From NCBI GenBank assembly GCA_026182355.1, contig JAPFBL010000309.1, positions 543,501 to 607,500 of the forward strand: a stretch of DNA of 64,000 nucleotides. Direction: 5' to 3'. The notes under the pieces were generated by a model. That model had not been told where the DNA came from. It saw only the letters and a program-made list of their open reading frames with translations, and searched no databases. This stretch comes from Hermatobates lingyangjiaoensis (taxonomy: Eukaryota > Arthropoda > Insecta > Hemiptera > Hermatobatidae). The stretch's first letter is position 1. Every line of letters starts with the position of its first letter. The translations under genes were made by a program, and so were the position numbers. Positions 21,661-33,689 of the stretch are shown here, one piece after another.

Positions 21661-21664
21661 CCAA

Positions 21665-21715
21665 TATTGATAATCGAAATGTTTTGAATGTACCACATTT
21701 ACCATCAGGACAATA
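21665..21715 (-). ncRNA. Hammerhead remnant, family A
   Basis: Minus strand: CUGAUGG in place of CUGAUGA and CAAAAC in place of CGAAAC; stem II is partly kept. G12 is lost by a change at a CpG. Inactive. Confidence 0.6.
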
Positions 21716-22221
21716 ATGAGAATAATAGTAGGATTGTTAGTTTATATATATGAAGGTGGATGAATATTGGAATTTTCACAGGACATCGCCCTGGATCACG
21801 GGCATTATGTGGGATTAAGGTGGTTGGACTCACCCACTACCTGGCTAATCTGGTTTGGCCTGTTGGAAAATGTTTTAAAATTTGACAAGAATTATTAAGT
21901 TGGATATTTATGGCTGGCTGCTTTTCTTGAATCATTAATGCTTCTAATATTAATTAGCATTAATATTAGAATTAGAATTAGAATTCAAATATTAGAAGCA
22001 TTAATAATTCAAGAAAAGCAGTCAGCCATTAATATCCAACTTAATGATTCTTGTGGAATTTTAAAACTATTTTACAACTGGCCAAAGCAGATTAGCCAGG
22101 TAGTAGGTGAGTCCAACCACCCTACCTTAATCCCACATAATGCCCATGATCCAGGGCGATGTCCTGTAAACATGCCAATAATAATCCACCTGTACTTATC
22201 TAAACTAACAATCCTGCTATT

Positions 22222-22280
22222 ATTCTCATTATTGACCTGATGATAAATGTAGTACATTCAAAAAATGTCGACTAGTAATA
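22222..22280 (+). ncRNA. Hammerhead remnant, family A
   Basis: CUGAUGA is intact, followed by U and AAAUGUAGUACAUU as stem II, but CAAAAAAUGUC replaces CGAAACAUGUC, so G12 and the first stem III pairs are lost. Inactive partner of the minus-strand copy at 21665. Confidence 0.6.
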
Positions 22281-22284
22281 TTAG

Positions 22285-22388
22285 TGATAAGCTTTATAGT
22301 TTTAATGAAGAGACGAGGAAGGAATTCCGGAAACTGGAGAAATTGTGTAAGAAACAGATACAAGCCAAATATGGGACGTTATTTAATT
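22285..22388 (+). pseudogene. PLE N-terminal fragment
   Basis: Carries FNEETRKEFRKLEKLCKK then QIQAKYGTLFNYIYI, running into a short TA tract. The shadow frame gives MKRRGRNSGNWRNCVRNRYK. Confidence 0.62.
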
Positions 22389-22434
22389 ATATATATATGG
22401 GAGGGAGAGAGAGAGAAGTATTATATAATTGAGA

Positions 22435-22500
22435 TGCGGTCAATTTCCCTGGTTCAAAAAAAAAACTCTTTGTTGACGTTCGGTTAATCTTATTCAAAAA
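22435..22500 (-). repeat. PLE terminal-repeat remnant (family E')
   Basis: Minus strand contains AACCGAACGTCAACAAAGAG and GAACCAGGGAAATTGACCG, aligning with the family E' arm at 2800-2870. The GAAAC element is damaged. Confidence 0.5.
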
Positions 22501-22839
22501 AAAATAATTATGATAAATGTTCTTCAAGAAGTCGTAGTAGGAAATATTGAAATATTTCGTCTAAGAAGTAATTAGATTTAAATGTCCTAATTCTTATATA
22601 GTCATAATAAAATGTTGTTATTGTGTATAAATAGCATAAGCTAATTCGTATTTATAGCCATCAATTGGCTATAGAAATCCAAGTGTCCAGTACATAATAT
22701 TCTAATATAGATCGTTTGTTGTGAAGTGTTGATGAATTTTTTATGACAGTTAATGAAAGAGTATTACATTCAAATGTGTGGAGTAGTCTGAATTTCAAAC
22801 TGAAAAATAAATTGTTAATAAATGGATGTCAATTTATTG

Positions 22840-23110
22840 TTAAGAGGTGAGCAAATGCAGACATAATCCATTTCTTCTTCACCCTTGATGCAATTGAGCA
22901 TTGGATAAAAGAGAGAAGAGGGTTGTGACAATTTGGTCCAATTGAGCCATTAGAATTACAGCTCACGTCCCTTGGCTGTCGATGTTTGCAGTGTTCGTCA
23001 GAACGTCACGTGGCCTTCCCTGCACCGGCCACCAGCCCTTCTAATTGAATGAGTCGTCACCAGCTGTCGCCCCTCCCACCACTTAGCAACTCAAATAAGA
23101 CACTATTTGA
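22840..23110. other. GC-richer patch, unidentified
   Basis: Clearly less AT-rich than the surroundings, with CCTTCCCTGCACCGGCCACC and similar runs. No open frame spans it in either strand. It may be an old interspersed repeat or conserved non-coding DNA. Confidence 0.35.
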
Positions 23111-23674
23111 CACCCTGTCTCAGACAATCTTCCTACTGAATGAAACCATTATGCGCTCCAAAGATCCATTTAAAAATACAAACCCATACCCCTTTTGAAC
23201 GAACTTTTCAAACAAGTTTAATTTCCAAACGGCTCAACTTTGAAAGCGGATCTTTGAGCAAACTTCACTGACTTCTCATTCCCATTTAGTTTATTCCACA
23301 AACAGCACTGTGTGAGAAATACCGTTTACTCTCACATATCCCTTTTAATTGGAAACAGCATTTCCTGGACCTATATTCTCCCCTTAGCCCATCCTTTGAT
23401 TAATATACCTTACCAGGTCCTAATAACCATAATTGACATAAATCTGTTAACCATTAATATAAATAATTTAATGATTTTGCATTTAACATTATGACATTTT
23501 GACCATATAAATAACTAAAGTTTCATAATTATTTTTAGCGGTGATTAGTCAGTTCATAAGAGAATCAGAAGCAAGTTTCCCATTTAAAGTGCTATTTTAA
23601 ACAGGTCGTCAGCACTTGACTGTAACTATTTGACTGACTGGCAGTACTATAGAACTATATAGAATATAACCTAT

Positions 23675-24059
23675 CAGTACAAATTTAATTCGTCCCCACA
23701 CCGAGATTGTATTACGATTTACTCGTATAATGCAGTAATTTTTCGCATTGAAATTAATATGAATAAATTATCTGTTCTATCCCCAAATTTCTGGTTTTTA
23801 AACATAAAAGGTGCAATTTGAAGAAATAAAGAATATCTACATGTAGTATGAAGAGTATTACTTCAGAAATATATGTATGCACTTTAATAATGATGTTTTA
23901 TTAATCTACCAAACTTAAAACAGAGACTTTATGGGCTCGTGGAAGACGGTCGCTTGTACTACAAATCTTTACTCATCGTACGAGACAAAGAGATTTATGA
24001 ATGCCTACTCATAAACAAATTGCTCGTACAAGGAGCACTAATACTACAATGTTTTCCTG
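23675..24059. mobile_element. Pogo/Tigger-like MITE, copy 1
   Basis: Diverged copy of the element at 62742-63130 in the same orientation. Shared landmarks: TTTTTCGCATTGAAATT near the left, CATGTAGTATGAA in the middle, and CGTACGAGACA, TTGCTCGTAC and GCACTAATACTAC towards the right. The right end reads CCTG followed by TA. The left end CAGTAC is preceded by TAT. The ends resemble the CAGTGG-type termini of pogo/Tigger-like DNA transposons. No transposase is present. Confidence 0.5.
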
Positions 24060-24069
24060 TAATTATATA

Positions 24070-25370
24070 ATAATATAACTTTTATTAATATATTAAATAA
24101 GATTAATATAACAGTTATATTTTTCATGTCTTATATAAGTGGTTCGTCACACTTTAATTCTATGTACTAAGCAGTGTACTATAGTTGCTACTGTACAGTG
24201 GTCCACTATAATTTGACGCCTAATTACTAATATGTAAACAACATAAAGATAATATATGTAAATTTGTATTTGATATCAAGAAAGTTAATAGAGTATTATT
24301 TTTTTTAGGTGAGAAATAACCCAAAAAGATTCAACGATGCAATGTTATGGTAAGATAACAATTTTATTTATTATTAACGCTATGTTTTTTTCTTTATAGT
24401 ACTGATTCTCCCTGATTTTAGCACAATTTTTTCTGAACTTCATTTTCTAAATCAAGTATTAATTTCTAATTTTTGGCATAAAATGAAACAATTTTTAGCT
24501 AAATATATTGGTAAACAACCTTTTCTGAGATATACTGTGTTGAAAGTTACAGCATCCGCATGACACTTATTTATTTACCTAACATATTTCCTTGCAATTT
24601 GTCGTTGTGCGATTAATAGTTCTTATCGTAAGCTTGCCAGAAGATGTGATCACCAAATATTATGGGGAGATTCCAGGTTAACTTCATAATGTGAAACAAG
24701 ATTTAAGTTATTTTCCAAAACTTTAAATGGAATTAGACATTGTACTGCTGCCTATCGCTACTATAAAAACGTGTTCTTTGTTATTTCTCGGTTAATTATA
24801 ATTTAAGTTATTATTAAATAATGTTGGTGTTGTATGGAAATTCAAAATAGCACTGGTAATTTAAAGGAAAAACGATAACAGCTACAGCAGTTAGAATAAG
24901 ATGGTACACATGAGTACCAAAGGGTTCTTTCTGCCTTGACACAGTAAAAATAAATGATCTCTTAATTTGTGTCGCCTAATACTCTGAGAAGTAGAATATA
25001 ATTCATTAGATATTAAATTAGGTATTATTATTAATTATATAGGTAAATGTAGTAGTCTACTACTTTTACATTGAAGTGATAATACTTCAATGTACGAGTT
25101 TTTGTGGATTTTATAGTTCCCATAATTCCATTTTCATTGGTAGATCATATTCATTTCATTTTGGGAAGAACTCTAGTTATAGGTCTTGTTCGTCATAAAT
25201 TTGGACACATTATACACTATCAACGGTACTTTTTTCATTGTCATGGTTTGTTATATATTTTATTATGTATTATAAAATTTTATTAATCATTTGCTCATTA
25301 ATGCCTCATTGTATTCAGCATTCCATTTATAATTGTAAAGAACATTTCTCAATAAAAACATTCACATACA
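24070..25370. other. AT-rich stretch without recognisable gene
   Basis: No recognisable coding sequence. A CAGTGGTCCACT sequence at about 24199 could be a decayed transposon end, but no partner was found. Confidence 0.5.
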
Positions 25371-25384
25371 GGTAATAACTAGAG

Positions 25385-25415
25385 ACCAGTTGAAACATGT
25401 TGATGATATATATTA
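25385..25415 (+). ncRNA. Hammerhead remnant, family D
   Basis: AACU, loop AGAGACC, AGUU, then GAAACAUGUUG: stem II, GAA, palindromic ACAUGU and the U cleavage base are kept, as at 53958. The CUGANGA box before it is not recognisable. Confidence 0.35.
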
Positions 25416-25725
25416 TTTATGTGATAATTAGATCTTTCTAGAGAACATTAGAATCATTTCCTTGAGAAGCAATTTTCATAAAATAGACTTAAATTATTGT
25501 GTGTTACAGAAAAGATGTTGTACAAAGATTTATATATATATATTTAATTTAATTTATTGTATTTTTATTATAGTTTTTCATTGACCTTTCCGTTTTCCGA
25601 CCTTTGGTGGGTAGTTCCTTAATTTTACGCTTGTGCATTCTTATCGGTCAACTTTTCAATGCATCACTCGCGTTCCTCCCGTTGACATGGGGAGATCTCT
25701 CTCACTTCATCCTATATTCAAGTCT

Positions 25726-25765
25726 TCTCCTGATGACGAACAACAGTTCAAAATATTGAATTTAG
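25726..25765 (+). ncRNA. Hammerhead-like motif, decayed (AAUAUU)
   Basis: CUGAUGA (25730-25736), unpaired C, perfect stem II GAAC, loop AACA, GUUC, then CAA AAUAUU. G12 reads A, a CpG-type change, and the cleavage base is G, which is not allowed. Same family as the minus-strand copy at 3880-3920. Confidence 0.45.
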
Positions 25766-25929
25766 TAATCGCGTATTTTATCTTTTTTCATTGTCGTGTT
25801 TTGTATATATAAACTAAATTTAAAGAATGGACACACATAAAAGAGTTCAAAAAAGCTCGCTTTTATGTCATTTTACTGCCTTTCACTAGATAGTAAGATG
25901 GTTACCAAAACTCAATCGCTTGTCTTTGG

Positions 25930-25992
25930 AGTGGCTCACATCCTTCTACCTGATGACAAGGCAGTCGATATATATAAGTTCTTGTGACACGA
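25930..25992 (+). ncRNA. Hammerhead-like remnant with TA insertion
   Basis: CUGAUGA then CAAG, a 20-base interval including a short (TA)n, CUUG, and then CGAAGUACUUAAUCG. The last part resembles GAA plus the palindrome AGUACU with one A missing. It could be a terminal repeat opened by TA expansion in the stem II loop. Weak call. Confidence 0.25.
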
Positions 25993-27289
25993 AGTACTTA
26001 ATCGTTTGGTTTGGATTCATATCATATATGCGTGTTTTATTGTAAATTTTGTTCATTTAGTTCGTGAAACCATTTTTTTATTATTATATACATGCCATTA
26101 TATACATATCAACATATAAACTGTAGTAAAAATGCAATAAAATGACTAAGATTATTCAAACATTAAAACTAGTCTTCGTTACGGAATCGCTCATGCAGAA
26201 GACAAGTGAAATAGAAAATCCGGTGTGGCATTGAGAAATGTGAGACGTAAAATGTGATTCTACCTTTAATTATCCATCACTAAGCTTTATAATATTTGAT
26301 ATATTAAATTAAATAAAAAAAAAATAATGCTTCCTAGCAACATTCATTCTGAACATGACTAACACTTTAATATACTTAGATGAAGAAATACAGATAACTT
26401 AAAAACAATCACTCTTGCAGCATCAAATTTTTATCATGAACCGTCATCAGGAATAAATAAATTGTAGTGATTTTTTCAAGATATATTAGTATATATTCAA
26501 GATTTACTCGTATATATTAGTAGAAATTGACACCAATTCTTCTTGAAAACAGGGTTTCAAAAATTTGTTGTCAACCTCATGTTTTGTTACCTTTTTCGAC
26601 AATGTGACATTAAATCGTTTTTAGTCTGTATTTTTACAATAAGCTTACAGTTTTAGCTTATTCACAAAAACAAATATTTTTTTTTCTGAATATACTTTAA
26701 TTATACAGAATGTTGTTATCAAAAGATTATGTGTATATGCATTTATAAAATGTTTATACACATATACAACCAAATTTTATATTGTGTTACATCCATTCAC
26801 AAATACGACATTATTAATAATTGTAAATGCTACAATTTATGATTGGTCATAAAAGATATTGGAGCAATTTTTTTTTGCAATTAAATATTAAAAAAGAAGA
26901 AAAAGAATTTTTTTAATGATATCAGTAAGTAGCAGAGCTGTTCACCCGATCAAAGGGTCCTGACTCAAAATAGTGTAATTGGCTTAGCAAGAGAGAGTTA
27001 AATTCCAGACCATCAGTCAAACGAAGATTTTTGATCAGAGTAAATTCAGCTGCCTCCCAAATTGGCAACTGCATTTCATTTAATTGAACATGCCAGTTTA
27101 ATTATTTATAAAATATTAACAAGGGTACTTCAAATATCATTTAGGTTTTTCAACCTTTTATTTATTGTGTTTCTACTACAAGCTTTTTTATAATATATTT
27201 AATGCAATATATAATATAATAACATTACGCAATATTTGACAGTTGTTGCGTAACTGAGTCGAGTAACTGGACTCAGTTGACCTTTTACT

Positions 27290-27780
27290 AATATCTTCCT
27301 TCATATTATACAATGATTATAAGGTCATAGTTTGTGATAACACAAATGATATTATACAATAATGTTTTATATGTATTAAAATGTTCACAATGTATAAATA
27401 AACCAATATCATATTGAGTGATAATGACATAGTGAAATGATAATATTTTAGGGAAACATCCAGATCATATTATATGATTGTGTGGAAGTTAATTATGGTA
27501 TATGATCAGTGTTATATAAGATGAAAATGTAGAAGTTATAGTTATGATAACACCAAGTTAATAATATATCAAGAGACGAAACTCACATTAGTTGATTACA
27601 AGAACTTTATGTTAAGTGAAAATATAAGATAATATTATTTGATAACACCTAGACCATATGATAAGCACCAGACTTATCATAGTCCTTGGTATAGGACACC
27701 TATACCAAGATCATATTATATGGTAACATTGCAATAACATTATATGACAACCAAGTCATTAACGTGGATGATTCTGAGTT
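27290..27780. repeat. Degenerate repeat region rich in ATCATATTATATG and TGATAACACC
   Basis: Short motifs recur at irregular spacing: TGATAACAC near 27336, 27546 and 27641, and ATCATATTATAT near 27465 and 27711. The pattern suggests an old tandem array, but no fixed period could be established by eye. Confidence 0.35.
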
Positions 27781-27789
27781 CGTATTATC

Positions 27790-30700
27790 TGTTGATCTTA
27801 AATTTTTTCAAAGAATAGTTGAAAAATTTTTGTTTCGTCAATTCATGCTCAAAGAATGTTATGTTCAAATACGTTTTCCAGTAATTTTCAATACAGAAAA
27901 ATAACCCTGATGGGGTATCATTCCAGCTTTGTAGTATAACAAAAGCCTTTATGGCTTAAGAGTTTTCTCTTTATATGAACAGTCATTAAGGGGGTTAGCA
28001 GTTTTACTTAGTCTATTTCATATAATACACAAAATTGTTACATTTGAATCGTTTTTTTAATATGTATTATACACGTAAATAAATGTTAATTGCATTAAAA
28101 ACTTAGTTTTCTTTTGTAATGAACGAATTAAAACATCAATTAATAACGACATTGACTTAATCATATATAACCCTTCCTCTTAGGAGAATATTTCTCATTT
28201 TTTGCATTCTGATAACTAATAAATATAATTGTACGCAACTAATGACCACATATTATTTAAAAATAACTTAAGCTCATTAGTTGCAGTATAAGTGAGCATT
28301 AATAAAATTAAAATAAAGATAAAACTTTCAAAAATATTAGTATTAATAATACCGATAGCCATAAAATAATTAAAAATTAGAACTAATCAATATATAATAT
28401 TGACGTTGTATCCACATTTGTATGGCTTCTGACTGAGCAGCCTCTGTCAGGCGAGAAGTGAACCAATAGGAGACCGGTCAGTGGCTGTTTTCTATCAAGT
28501 TGGTTTAAGTGCGTCAAACTGTCAGACGAGTCTTGGAGATTTACTGTTCGTCTGTTTGTGTCATAAGCACATTTTTATTAGTAAAGAGCCCATACACCTC
28601 TGGGTAACTTGAAAAATGAATACCTTGATTGCTATGAGCTGAATACGTCTCTGTATATATCCTTCTTCGTCAGTAAACTCTCTAGTTTGACTTCAATTAA
28701 AACTTAATGAAATTTAAGGCCAAAAGTAGTGTTTTCAGGATCCATGTAAAATTTTTAGATTATTAAATCTTACAGTGTAAAGTTGTATAGTAATGCTTAA
28801 ATTGGTGAGTACAATCACTTAAATTACGAGATATGCAAAGTTGGTTGGCAAAGTTCTTGTTCATCAGCTGATTAGAACAACCCTTCGTTGCGCTAATACT
28901 GAAGTAACTTTTGTAAAGATAGTACAAAGCTTATTTTTCTTAGATATGACCTGTCATGTTTTTCAAAGTTCGCTTTTTGTATACGTGAACACAAACGTGA
29001 CTAAGATGGTTGTGATGGCTACATTCTGTTCATGAATAACTTCTAATGAATAAATTCATCAAAAGAGGACGATTTATCTGGATAAAGTGATGATAGCTTA
29101 ATAGAGATAAATATCTAAGAGAAATGGCACAACACCAGAATACTGTCTGAATAGATCTCTTCCAATGTTCAAATATATTTGCCCTTATATCTTCTCAATT
29201 CCATGAGTAGAAGTTAAATAGAGATGAACCCATAAGATGAGGTGGAAATAAATGGAGCTCTGATTGAACTGCATAAGCTTTTTTTGCCTATAATACGTAA
29301 AATTTTGATAATACGTTGCGGGAAACAAAAGAAAATGTGTTTAATATTATTTCCAAACTAATGTAATATAATTAAATAAACCTGTACTTATGTTTGTAGG
29401 GATTTTTATAATTATTTTCTCTGAAAACTAATAATATATACTTGGCTTATTTAGCCTTGATTTATTTATCCTGGTGAAATCTTTTTCCAGTTTTATACAA
29501 GTTCTACTCCATCCTGTTTCTAAAATAAAAGCAAAAAACAGCTTCTATCCAAGCGTTAATATATCAGTCAAGTATTTCTGAACAAAGACCTTCTTCATTT
29601 AAAAGCAAAGATTGTTTACTTCACTTAAAACAAGTAAATAACAAATTGGAAGCTTTTTAAATATATTCCAAAGGTTTTCCATATTTACAAAGGTCAACTT
29701 TTCCAAAAATGTATGTATATCTAGGGCAATGTATGTAATTTTCATCGAGGTACTTAATGTAACTCATCGCAATCTCTTCAGGAGCAATGCAAAGACGTAT
29801 ATTTTGTTTGAAGACTATATTTTTCCATTTACTCATCTGATCAAAATTGTTGAATGTTCCCTGTGTATAAATAATTAATAATTTTTAATTATTAATTATT
29901 AATATAATTTGAACCAAAAAAAAAGCAATAACAAATTTTGTTTCTTTTGATTTCGGTGCGATTATACATCTTAAAGGCCTTGCAACTAGATTTATTGATT
30001 TTATTAACATGAATGAACCAATGGCTTACAATTATAGACTTGCAAAGTCTATAACTGCAAAGACGTAACTATTTTAGACTTGATGTCTTCTACTGTTTGT
30101 CATAAAGTAAAGTGTTATTTCTAACAGTTAGTATTTTAAGGTCAGTTGTCAGTTTCTTTTGTGGTAAAGTTAATCATAATTATGATTTAATGACCTATTA
30201 GAAACCGCTACATTAAAAATATCTATAACCGCGGCATTTTCTATAGCCGAATTCTTTTCAGTGTATTCAGTAAATTATCAACTATATCCAAGCTATGAGT
30301 GGAGGAAAATATTGAACAAAAATCAAAGCAATTTGGATCTAATAATACTAAGAGATAATAAAATATAATATTGAGATTTAAAAGATATAACATATATTTA
30401 ATATAATATATAATTTAACAATGATTTTAAAAAATATATATTAAAATACTTTATAAAATAGTACTAATAAGTTCATAGTAATGTCACTCATTAAATATTT
30501 TTTTTTATAAATAATATATTAATTGACCGCAGAGACATAGTGGCCTCAGAGATGTACGGTTTTGATAAGGGGCGACTCTGCGTTCAACTAAGGTATTAAA
30601 GTTAGTAACTAATAGGAATTGATTTCTAAATTTAAGTTTCCATGCTATAACTGCATTCAGGCAATTTAATTACCTAATTATAATTCTCAGTTCAAAAACT

Positions 30701-31400
30701 TTAGCATAAAAATTAATCCAATTTGAGTTAAGTTTTGTTACTTCCAACAAATCTGAAGTTTATATTCAATTCTGATCGTAGAACGAAATCATTGATTATA
30801 ATTACCTATTAGACTTACACAGACTTAAGGTTAAGCATTCTTCAGTAACTAAAAAAGAAATTAACAATATTAGTAATTAAAAATTTGTTAAGGAGGCATT
30901 GTGTTCTGGAATTTCTCGAGATTCAAAGCTATAGACTTTATGAAATTTGCTTCCCAAAGCTAATTGGCCTATTTGCAGTCAGACCAGTAAAACATTTTAT
31001 GCTGTCACAGTAATTTTATAATAACTTATTGTACTGCTAAACAAAGTGTGTTTCCTAATTTTTAATTATTAAAAAAGCTACAGAAATATCTTAATTAACC
31101 TTGTTTTATTTGTGACCGTCTCATGTCACACTATGACAGCAACTAATGTTATACGTTAGTTGAATCCAGCATTTCCACTAGCCATGATATATCTTATTAT
31201 TATACAAATCTGTCATAGCTCCTAAATAATTTTCGTAGACTTCCAATTGAATTTGAACATAGTGCATCTTCAAGTAAGACTAAACATAATCAAAGAAAGT
31301 TGGTTTTCACTAATTATCAAACAAGGAATGGTAATGTATGCTTGAATTTTCTATTATTAAACTTTGTTTTACTTTTCTCATAATTTATCTAATTTTATTA
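27790..31400. other. AT-rich stretch without recognisable gene
   Basis: No recognisable coding sequence. A denser patch at about 28420-28580 has no frame or repeat partner that I can identify. Confidence 0.5.
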
Positions 31401-31414
31401 TCTTATAATTTAAA

Positions 31415-31910
31415 CTGGACTATCCGTGACCTCTTATGTCACTAAGAAATTATAGCAACAGTTAATGAAATAAATTCACTGAACATGATTGACAGAGGTA
31501 ATTTTAAATGTTGTTTATTGTTATTAAGGCACGGAAACAGATTTTTATATGACCCAAGCTTTTGATTTGGTATTCTTAACATGATTCATGATATATACAC
31601 AGTAAGTATATTTAGCAAAATAAAAAACATTTAAAAGTAAAAAAATCATTTATTTCATGACATAAATTAATAAAATATCAATTCGAGTTATATTCACAAT
31701 CAAATATATTTGAAATAAACAAAACTTGAAAATTGAAATATTCAATTTATTTACTCAACATAAAATAACGTTATGAAAGGAATGTGTCATTATAATATTA
31801 TCGTAGAACATTCGTATTTTATCTGACAGTTGCGTTCAAGTTTGTTTCTAAAATTATTCATTGTTAACCTCTAATGTAATAGTTTATTATATATTAGAGG
31901 CTACTCTGAA
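31415..31910 (+). repeat. Dispersed repeat, copy 1 (unclassified)
   Basis: Aligns over about 480 bases, same orientation, with 58455-58910. Shared runs include TCACTGAACAT, GACCCAAGCTTTT, GATATATACACAGTAA, AACATTCGTATTTTATCTGA and TTAACCTCTAATGTA. After the aligned part come CGAGTACGCAAGCCACTGGG and CTACTCTCACCCC, matching the ~130-bp tandem unit at 58.9-59.4 kb. No protein is seen. Could be a non-autonomous transposon or a satellite-bearing repeat. Confidence 0.7.
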
Positions 31911-32089
31911 CTCCTAATGAGAAATATTATTAAATAATATTAGAGAAAATTTTGCCGAGTACGCAAGCCACTGGGCTACTCTCACCCCTTAATACAATTT
32001 GTTATTATCTAATACAACTACAAAACGCTAGTCACAACAAAAGAAAGATTATAATAATTTGAGGTCTTTATCTCCACGGAAAATGGGTG

Positions 32090-32145
32090 AACAAACAAAC
32101 AAACAAACTCACGATCTTTATATACGAGTATATATAGATTCTTAT
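32090..32145 (+). repeat. (AAAC)n run after dispersed repeat
   Basis: GAACAAACAAACAAACAAAC followed by TCACGATCTTTATATACGAG. Such AAAC runs followed by a TA-rich end are common at the 3' ends of transposable elements. It may mark the right end of the repeat starting at 31415. Confidence 0.4.
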
Positions 32146-32689
32146 GGTCATTTACATCCATTTGTGTTTATATGTTCGTTAATAGTGTAAATAACATATT
32201 GACGCATAATTTATTAAACTATCTGTGTTTTTATGTTTATATATTTCAATTTTCTCGATATCTAATCTAACCTAAACTAAAATAGGAATGAATGTATGAA
32301 TGAAATCAAATCTTCATTGATATTTTGTGCCCAAGCTGTACAACTATGGTGTAGCCAGGTAGACCTGTGCCAATAGTTTACTGTGAAATATATATATTTG
32401 TTTCATTAAAATACACAACAGCCTCTGCGTTAACGACTTTAAAGCTGGTCTGTTTTAATTTACGAACCTCCTTGCGGTGGGCTGGTGTTAAAAGCTATAT
32501 CAATTGCCCAAGAGACATCTTACTTTGGCATAAGCAGATATAAAATGAAAATCATAACTTCCAAACGAAAGGCAAAACTTTATAATACGACAAAAAATAC
32601 AATAAAAACAACGATTACAATGAATTAAAAACAAATGCAGAGAATAAAAACAGTTAAGGTGAAAAACTTGGAAAAGTTAAAATGTGCAC

Positions 32690-32728
32690 GAACAAGCATT
32701 CGACTTCCATATGAGTCATCATCGGGTT
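32690..32728 (-). ncRNA. Hammerhead remnant, family G
   Basis: Minus strand: AAC, CCGAUGA (expected CUGAUGA), unpaired U, 4-bp stem II (GACU and AGUC, 8-nt loop), GAA, UGCU (expected AGCU), U, then GUU that pairs with the leading AAC. Two substitutions separate it from a functional pattern. Its place downstream of the GIY-YIG frame parallels the motif at 6914. Confidence 0.5.
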
Positions 32729-32968
32729 AATGATATGGAAAACAACATATATATAAAACAAAACTGAAAAAAAAACTCTATCCAATCAAAATGTGCAAAT
32801 TAAAAATATGAGCCACTCTGATTGCAAATCTGATCAACTAAATTCCCCATTTCAGACATGATACGCTTGGTTGACTGTGCTAGCCAGCCTAACCAAACGT
32901 TCAGTTTCTCATGGCTGCTCAGCTGATTGATCAGTGCTACTTTCCAACGCAGCTAATTGACGTATCCA

Positions 32969-33440
32969 TTACCAGTTTGTAGGAATTATCAAAATAATGT
33001 TCATTTCACAAATTTGAGCGCTTAAAGTAGTGTTCAAGTCTTTTATATTGAGGGCTTCAAGTATTCTTAATTTGGTAGCATCACTATTCTTCTGTAGTCG
33101 TATTGTACTTTTCTCTAACATTTTACTTGTTAAAGTTACACTGTGTGCTTCTCTTGCGTGATTGTTGGGGGCTCCATTTATCAGGAACATAGCTAAACGT
33201 CTTGATAGCTTTGTGATTGTCATCCCAATATAATTTGTAGGCAAGGTTAGTGGTTTCATTGTTACGTTGGTTAACCTTCTTATGATTCTGTTCGCTTGTT
33301 TTTTAATATTTTCAACGTGGTGTTTTGTTAATCTTCGATATTTAGTACTGTCACTGAGAATATCTTTCATTTTATTTAAATATTCTTCTGTCTTCAGGAT
33401 CACAAAGCGTGACGTCTTATCAGCCTTTCTAATTGTAATT
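32969..33440 (-). pseudogene. PLE RT N-terminal part fused to GIY-YIG by deletion
   Basis: The frame reads ADKTSRFVILKTEEYLNKMK across a frameshift at about 33403, then DILSDSTKYRRLTKHHVENI and KKQANRIIRRLTNV, the finger region of PLE reverse transcriptases. Directly after comes PTNYIGMTITKLSRRLAMFL, GAPNNHAREAHSVTLTSKML and LRILEALNIK, the GIY-YIG endonuclease. The RT palm with its catalytic aspartates and the thumb are absent, so the two regions were joined by an in-frame internal deletion. YIG, the arginine run and the late glutamate (ILEAL) are kept. This 144-residue frame is open, but it is most simply a deletion derivative. Confidence 0.8.
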
Positions 33441-33689
33441 GAAGTGTCTTCTTTCAGTTTCTAGCGGTATCTTTATGCCATTTCTTTAGGATATTGGTTT
33501 TATAGTTACCTCTAGAAATCTTGTTCTCTCTATGTATTTCCTCTTGGATTCCTTCCCTTTTGTGTCGTATACTCCCTATTCTGTGCCTTATTATAAAGTT
33601 TTGCCTTTCGTCTGGAAGTTGTGAATTTTTTCACATCTACTCATGCCAAAGTAAGATGTCTCTTGGGCAATTGATATGACTTTTAGTAC

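Larger units (their letters stand above)
21505..22395. repeat. Large head-to-head PLE palindrome (family A)
   Basis: Two diverged arms of roughly 430-440 bp are centred near 21955 (around TTAATATTAGAA). From each outer end inward: (TA)-rich end, PLE N-terminal fragment, decayed hammerhead, then a unique non-coding part with CAGGACATCGCCC and GGGATTAAGGTGG on one strand and their complements in the other arm. The arms differ at many positions, so this is an old inversion. It is the longest palindrome in the window and shows what the shorter family A pairs have lost. Confidence 0.88.
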
